Source: Lachnospiraceae bacterium
GTDB lineage: Bacteria; Bacillota; Clostridia; Lachnospirales; Lachnospiraceae
NCBI GenBank assembly: GCA_009774145.1
Contig: VSND01000019.1
Location: 1 to 64,000, forward strand
Length of the DNA stretch: 64,000 nt
Direction of reading: 5' to 3'
Below, in pieces: positions 62,736 to 64,000 of the stretch. The translations under genes were made by a program, and so were the position numbers. Numbering within the stretch: the first letter of the stretch is position 1; the number at the start of each line of letters is the position of its first letter. The notes under the pieces were generated by a model. That model had not been told where the DNA came from. It saw only the letters and a list, made by a program, of their open reading frames with translations, and did no database searches.

Positions 62736-63223
62736 CGTTCCAGCTCCTTTCGCTTTGTGCGGTCCACCACCGCGTTTTTCACCAGCTCCTTGAACTGGTT
62801 CAGCTTCGCCAGCACAGACGGGCGGGACGCCTTGCGGACCTTCTTCTGGGTGTACTCGGTAAATGCCGAGGTCAGCGCGTCCGCGTCGCGGGCCTTGAAA
62901 AAGACCAGGTACTTGGGCGGGGAGCAGCTGCGGTCCTTCTTTACCGCGTAATCCACGCCGTACTTCCGGGCAACCCGTTCAAACGCCTTGATGGAGGGGT
63001 CTGTGATCTCAAGATTGGACACGCCCTGGTTCTGCCCGATGAGCTGCTTCACCGTCTGCTTTCCCTGGGGCTTGACCTCCGCGCCCTTTTCCCGCTGTTT
63101 CTGCATCTTTTGCTCTTTCAGGTGCGCCAGATACTTCATAATTGCCGCTTTGAACAGCCTGCCGGTGAACTTTGTGCCGCTGACAATGAGCGTTAGGGTT
63201 TTGCTTTCCACTTCGTCCTGCAC
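62732..63223 (-). CDS. PcfB-like conjugation protein (DUF3801)
   Basis: A 163-residue basic protein. DEVESKTLTLIVSGTKFTGR and FKAAIMKYLAHLKEQ match PcfB-type proteins that precede virD4 in conjugative elements and help recruit the relaxosome. GTG 63223 is the last codon before a rearrangement breakpoint. No ribosome binding site is seen beyond it, so expression may be lost. The in-frame extension to 63334 is antisense to other element DNA and is not part of the gene. Confidence 0.7.
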   Translation of the reverse strand: MQDEVESKTLTLIVSGTKFTGRLFKAAIMKYLAHLKEQKMQKQREKGAEVKPQGKQTVKQLIGQNQGVSNLEITDPSIKAFERVARKYGVDYAVKKDRSCSPPKYLVFFKARDADALTSAFTEYTQKKVRKASRPSVLAKLNQFKELVKNAVVDRTKRKELER

Positions 63224-63304
63224 CTGATGTTTGACGCGCTGGAATCCGAGAAGCCCAACCATTTTGCGGTGCGGCAGTACAAAAAATATAAGCTGGCGGC
63301 GGGT
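63224..63304 (+). pseudogene. Internal fragment of virD4 on the opposite strand
   Basis: Twenty-seven codons read LMFDALESEKPNHFAVRQYK and on to KLAAG in the + direction. This is the stretch that normally follows NPVD in the VirD4 family. Its left edge abuts the pcfB start; its right edge ends at GGT (63302-63304), where the recombinase element begins. It shows that the pcfB-virD4(5') segment is inverted relative to the rest of the gene. Confidence 0.75.
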
Positions 63305-63307
63305 GAT

Positions 63308-63376
63308 ATATGCTCTAAATGACTTCTTAATCACGAGATTTTCTCATGGTTAGTGAAGAACCCATTTAGAGCATAT
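63308..63376. repeat. Terminal-type hairpin of the recombinase element
   Basis: ATATGCTCTAAATG (63308-63321) and CATTTAGAGCATAT (63363-63376) form a perfect 14-bp inverted repeat; the inside also pairs (CTTCTTAATCA.CGAG with CATGGTTAGTGAAG). It lies just before the recombinase gene and just after the virD4 break. It may be the left end, an attachment site or a regulatory operator of the recombinase. Confidence 0.8.
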
Positions 63377-63398
63377 TTCATGTAAGGAGGCAGACGCT

Positions 63399-64000
63399 AT
63401 GACAAAAACCAAAATCACTCCATTATACGAGAGGTTGAGCCGTGACGATGAATTGAATGGGGAATCCAACTCCATCAGCAACCAGAAATCCATGCTGGAA
63501 GATTACGCCCGCCGCAACGGTTTCCCCAACCCGACCCATTTCACGGACGATGGAATCTCCGGAACCCGGTTCGACCGACCCGGATTCACCGCCATGATGG
63601 AGGAAGTGGAGGCCGGGAACGTGGAGGCAATTATCATCAAAGACATGAGCCGCCTGGGGCGTGATTATCTCAAAGTCGGCCAGGTCATGGAAATCCTGCG
63701 GCAGAGAGGTGTCCGGCTGATCGCCATCAATGACGGAGTGGACAGCGCCAACGGAGAGAATGATTTTACCCCGTTCCTGAACATCATGTATGAATTTTAT
63801 GCCAGAGATACCAGCCGCAAGATTAAGTCCGTATTCAAGGCAAAAGGCATGAGCGGCAAGCACCTGACCGGTACGGTCATTTACGGCTACTTGTGGGACG
63901 AAAAACGGGAACACTGGATTGTGGACGAAGAAGCCGCTGATGTGGTGCGCCGGATATTCGCTATGACTTTGGAGGGATATGGCCCTTACCAGATTGCGAA
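63399..64000 (+). CDS. Large serine recombinase, 5' part (runs off the window)
   Basis: The first 200 residues of a TnpX/TndX-like large serine recombinase. The catalytic Ser lies in LYERLSRDDE (about residue 14). Supporting active-site blocks are DDGISGTRFDRPGF, IIIKDMSRLGRDYL and INDGVDS. The start of the recombinase domain (GYLWDEKREHWIVDEEAADVV) follows. Such enzymes excise and insert transposons and integrative elements without host factors. AAGGAGG lies eight bases before the ATG. The DNA-binding half is beyond 64000. Confidence 0.92.
   Translation, partial: MTKTKITPLYERLSRDDELNGESNSISNQKSMLEDYARRNGFPNPTHFTDDGISGTRFDRPGFTAMMEEVEAGNVEAIIIKDMSRLGRDYLKVGQVMEILRQRGVRLIAINDGVDSANGENDFTPFLNIMYEFYARDTSRKIKSVFKAKGMSGKHLTGTVIYGYLWDEKREHWIVDEEAADVVRRIFAMTLEGYGPYQIA

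Noticed and set aside
63224..63334. N-terminal extension of the PcfB-like gene
   Set aside because: The extra residues are antisense to the virD4 fragment and to the recombinase hairpin; family similarity starts at DEVESKTL.
1..64000. CRISPR array or replication origin
   Set aside because: No regularly spaced repeats longer than the two-copy repeats reported, and no DnaA-box cluster was noticed.

Overview
The window looks like the chromosome of a gut-type Clostridia, most likely Lachnospiraceae. The evidence is moderate GC, strong AGGAGG-type ribosome binding sites, several TTG/GTG starts, a zinc (type Z) S14, a KOW-domain gene between map and infA, and the typical Firmicutes order rplQ / ecfA1-ecfA2-ecfT-truA-rplM-rpsI. 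Genus cannot be fixed from the sequence alone.

Layout: (1) 1-5800: a terminator from an unseen upstream gene, a hybrid PAS/histidine-kinase/receiver protein, tRNA-Val(GAC), acylphosphatase, a DUF3786-like protein and an unknown protein. (2) 5925-19993: one long operon from a good sigma-A-type promoter that encodes a Gram-positive-style Pel exopolysaccharide machine. It holds a PelD-like c-di-GMP receptor fused to an N-terminal epimerase-like domain, a PelE-like protein, a large polytopic (GT-C-like) protein, a membrane-anchored DUF2194/deacetylase-like protein, PelF, PelG, a small DUF2304-like membrane protein, two further glycosyltransferases and a DUF4832-type putative glycoside hydrolase. 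A paralogue of the last gene faces it on the other strand. (3) 21745-31897: a second cell-surface glycan block with GT2 enzymes, a GT2-pyruvyltransferase fusion, a ferredoxin-like F420-dehydrogenase-beta homologue, a DUF1919 protein, an ABC exporter and a GHL10-type lipoprotein hydrolase. (4) 31979-48873: the S10-spc-alpha ribosomal superoperon (rpsJ to rplQ, with secY, adk, map, infA, rpoA). It is restarted before rpmJ by its own promoter, directly after a roughly 190-nt near-palindrome. (5) 48907-57006: a block of accessory genes placed between rplQ and ecfA1: an aminotransferase, a divergent WYL regulator / ClpX-like AAA+ pair with inverted-repeat operator candidates, a cyclophilin, and a string of lineage-type small genes including a decayed TudS-like fragment. 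(6) 57016-61576: the ECF transporter module, truA, then rplM-rpsI with a structured leader. (7) 61577-64000: the edge of integrative-element DNA: an inverted pcfB-virD4(5') segment, a short piece of the virD4 middle on the opposite strand, and a large serine recombinase that runs off the window and appears to have landed inside virD4.

How it works together: the PelD-like protein keeps the RxxD inhibitory-site motif in a degenerate GGDEF domain, so polymer production by PelF and export by PelG are probably switched on by cyclic di-GMP. The neighbouring hydrolase-like proteins and the second glycan block probably modify, trim or anchor surface polysaccharide. The rest of the window is mainly translation and membrane housekeeping. 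The points most worth a second look are the fused PelD architecture with extra genes, the large nested hairpins in intergenic spaces, the WYL/AAA+ pair, and the rearranged virD4 locus. All functional statements are from motif reading; no database search was run.
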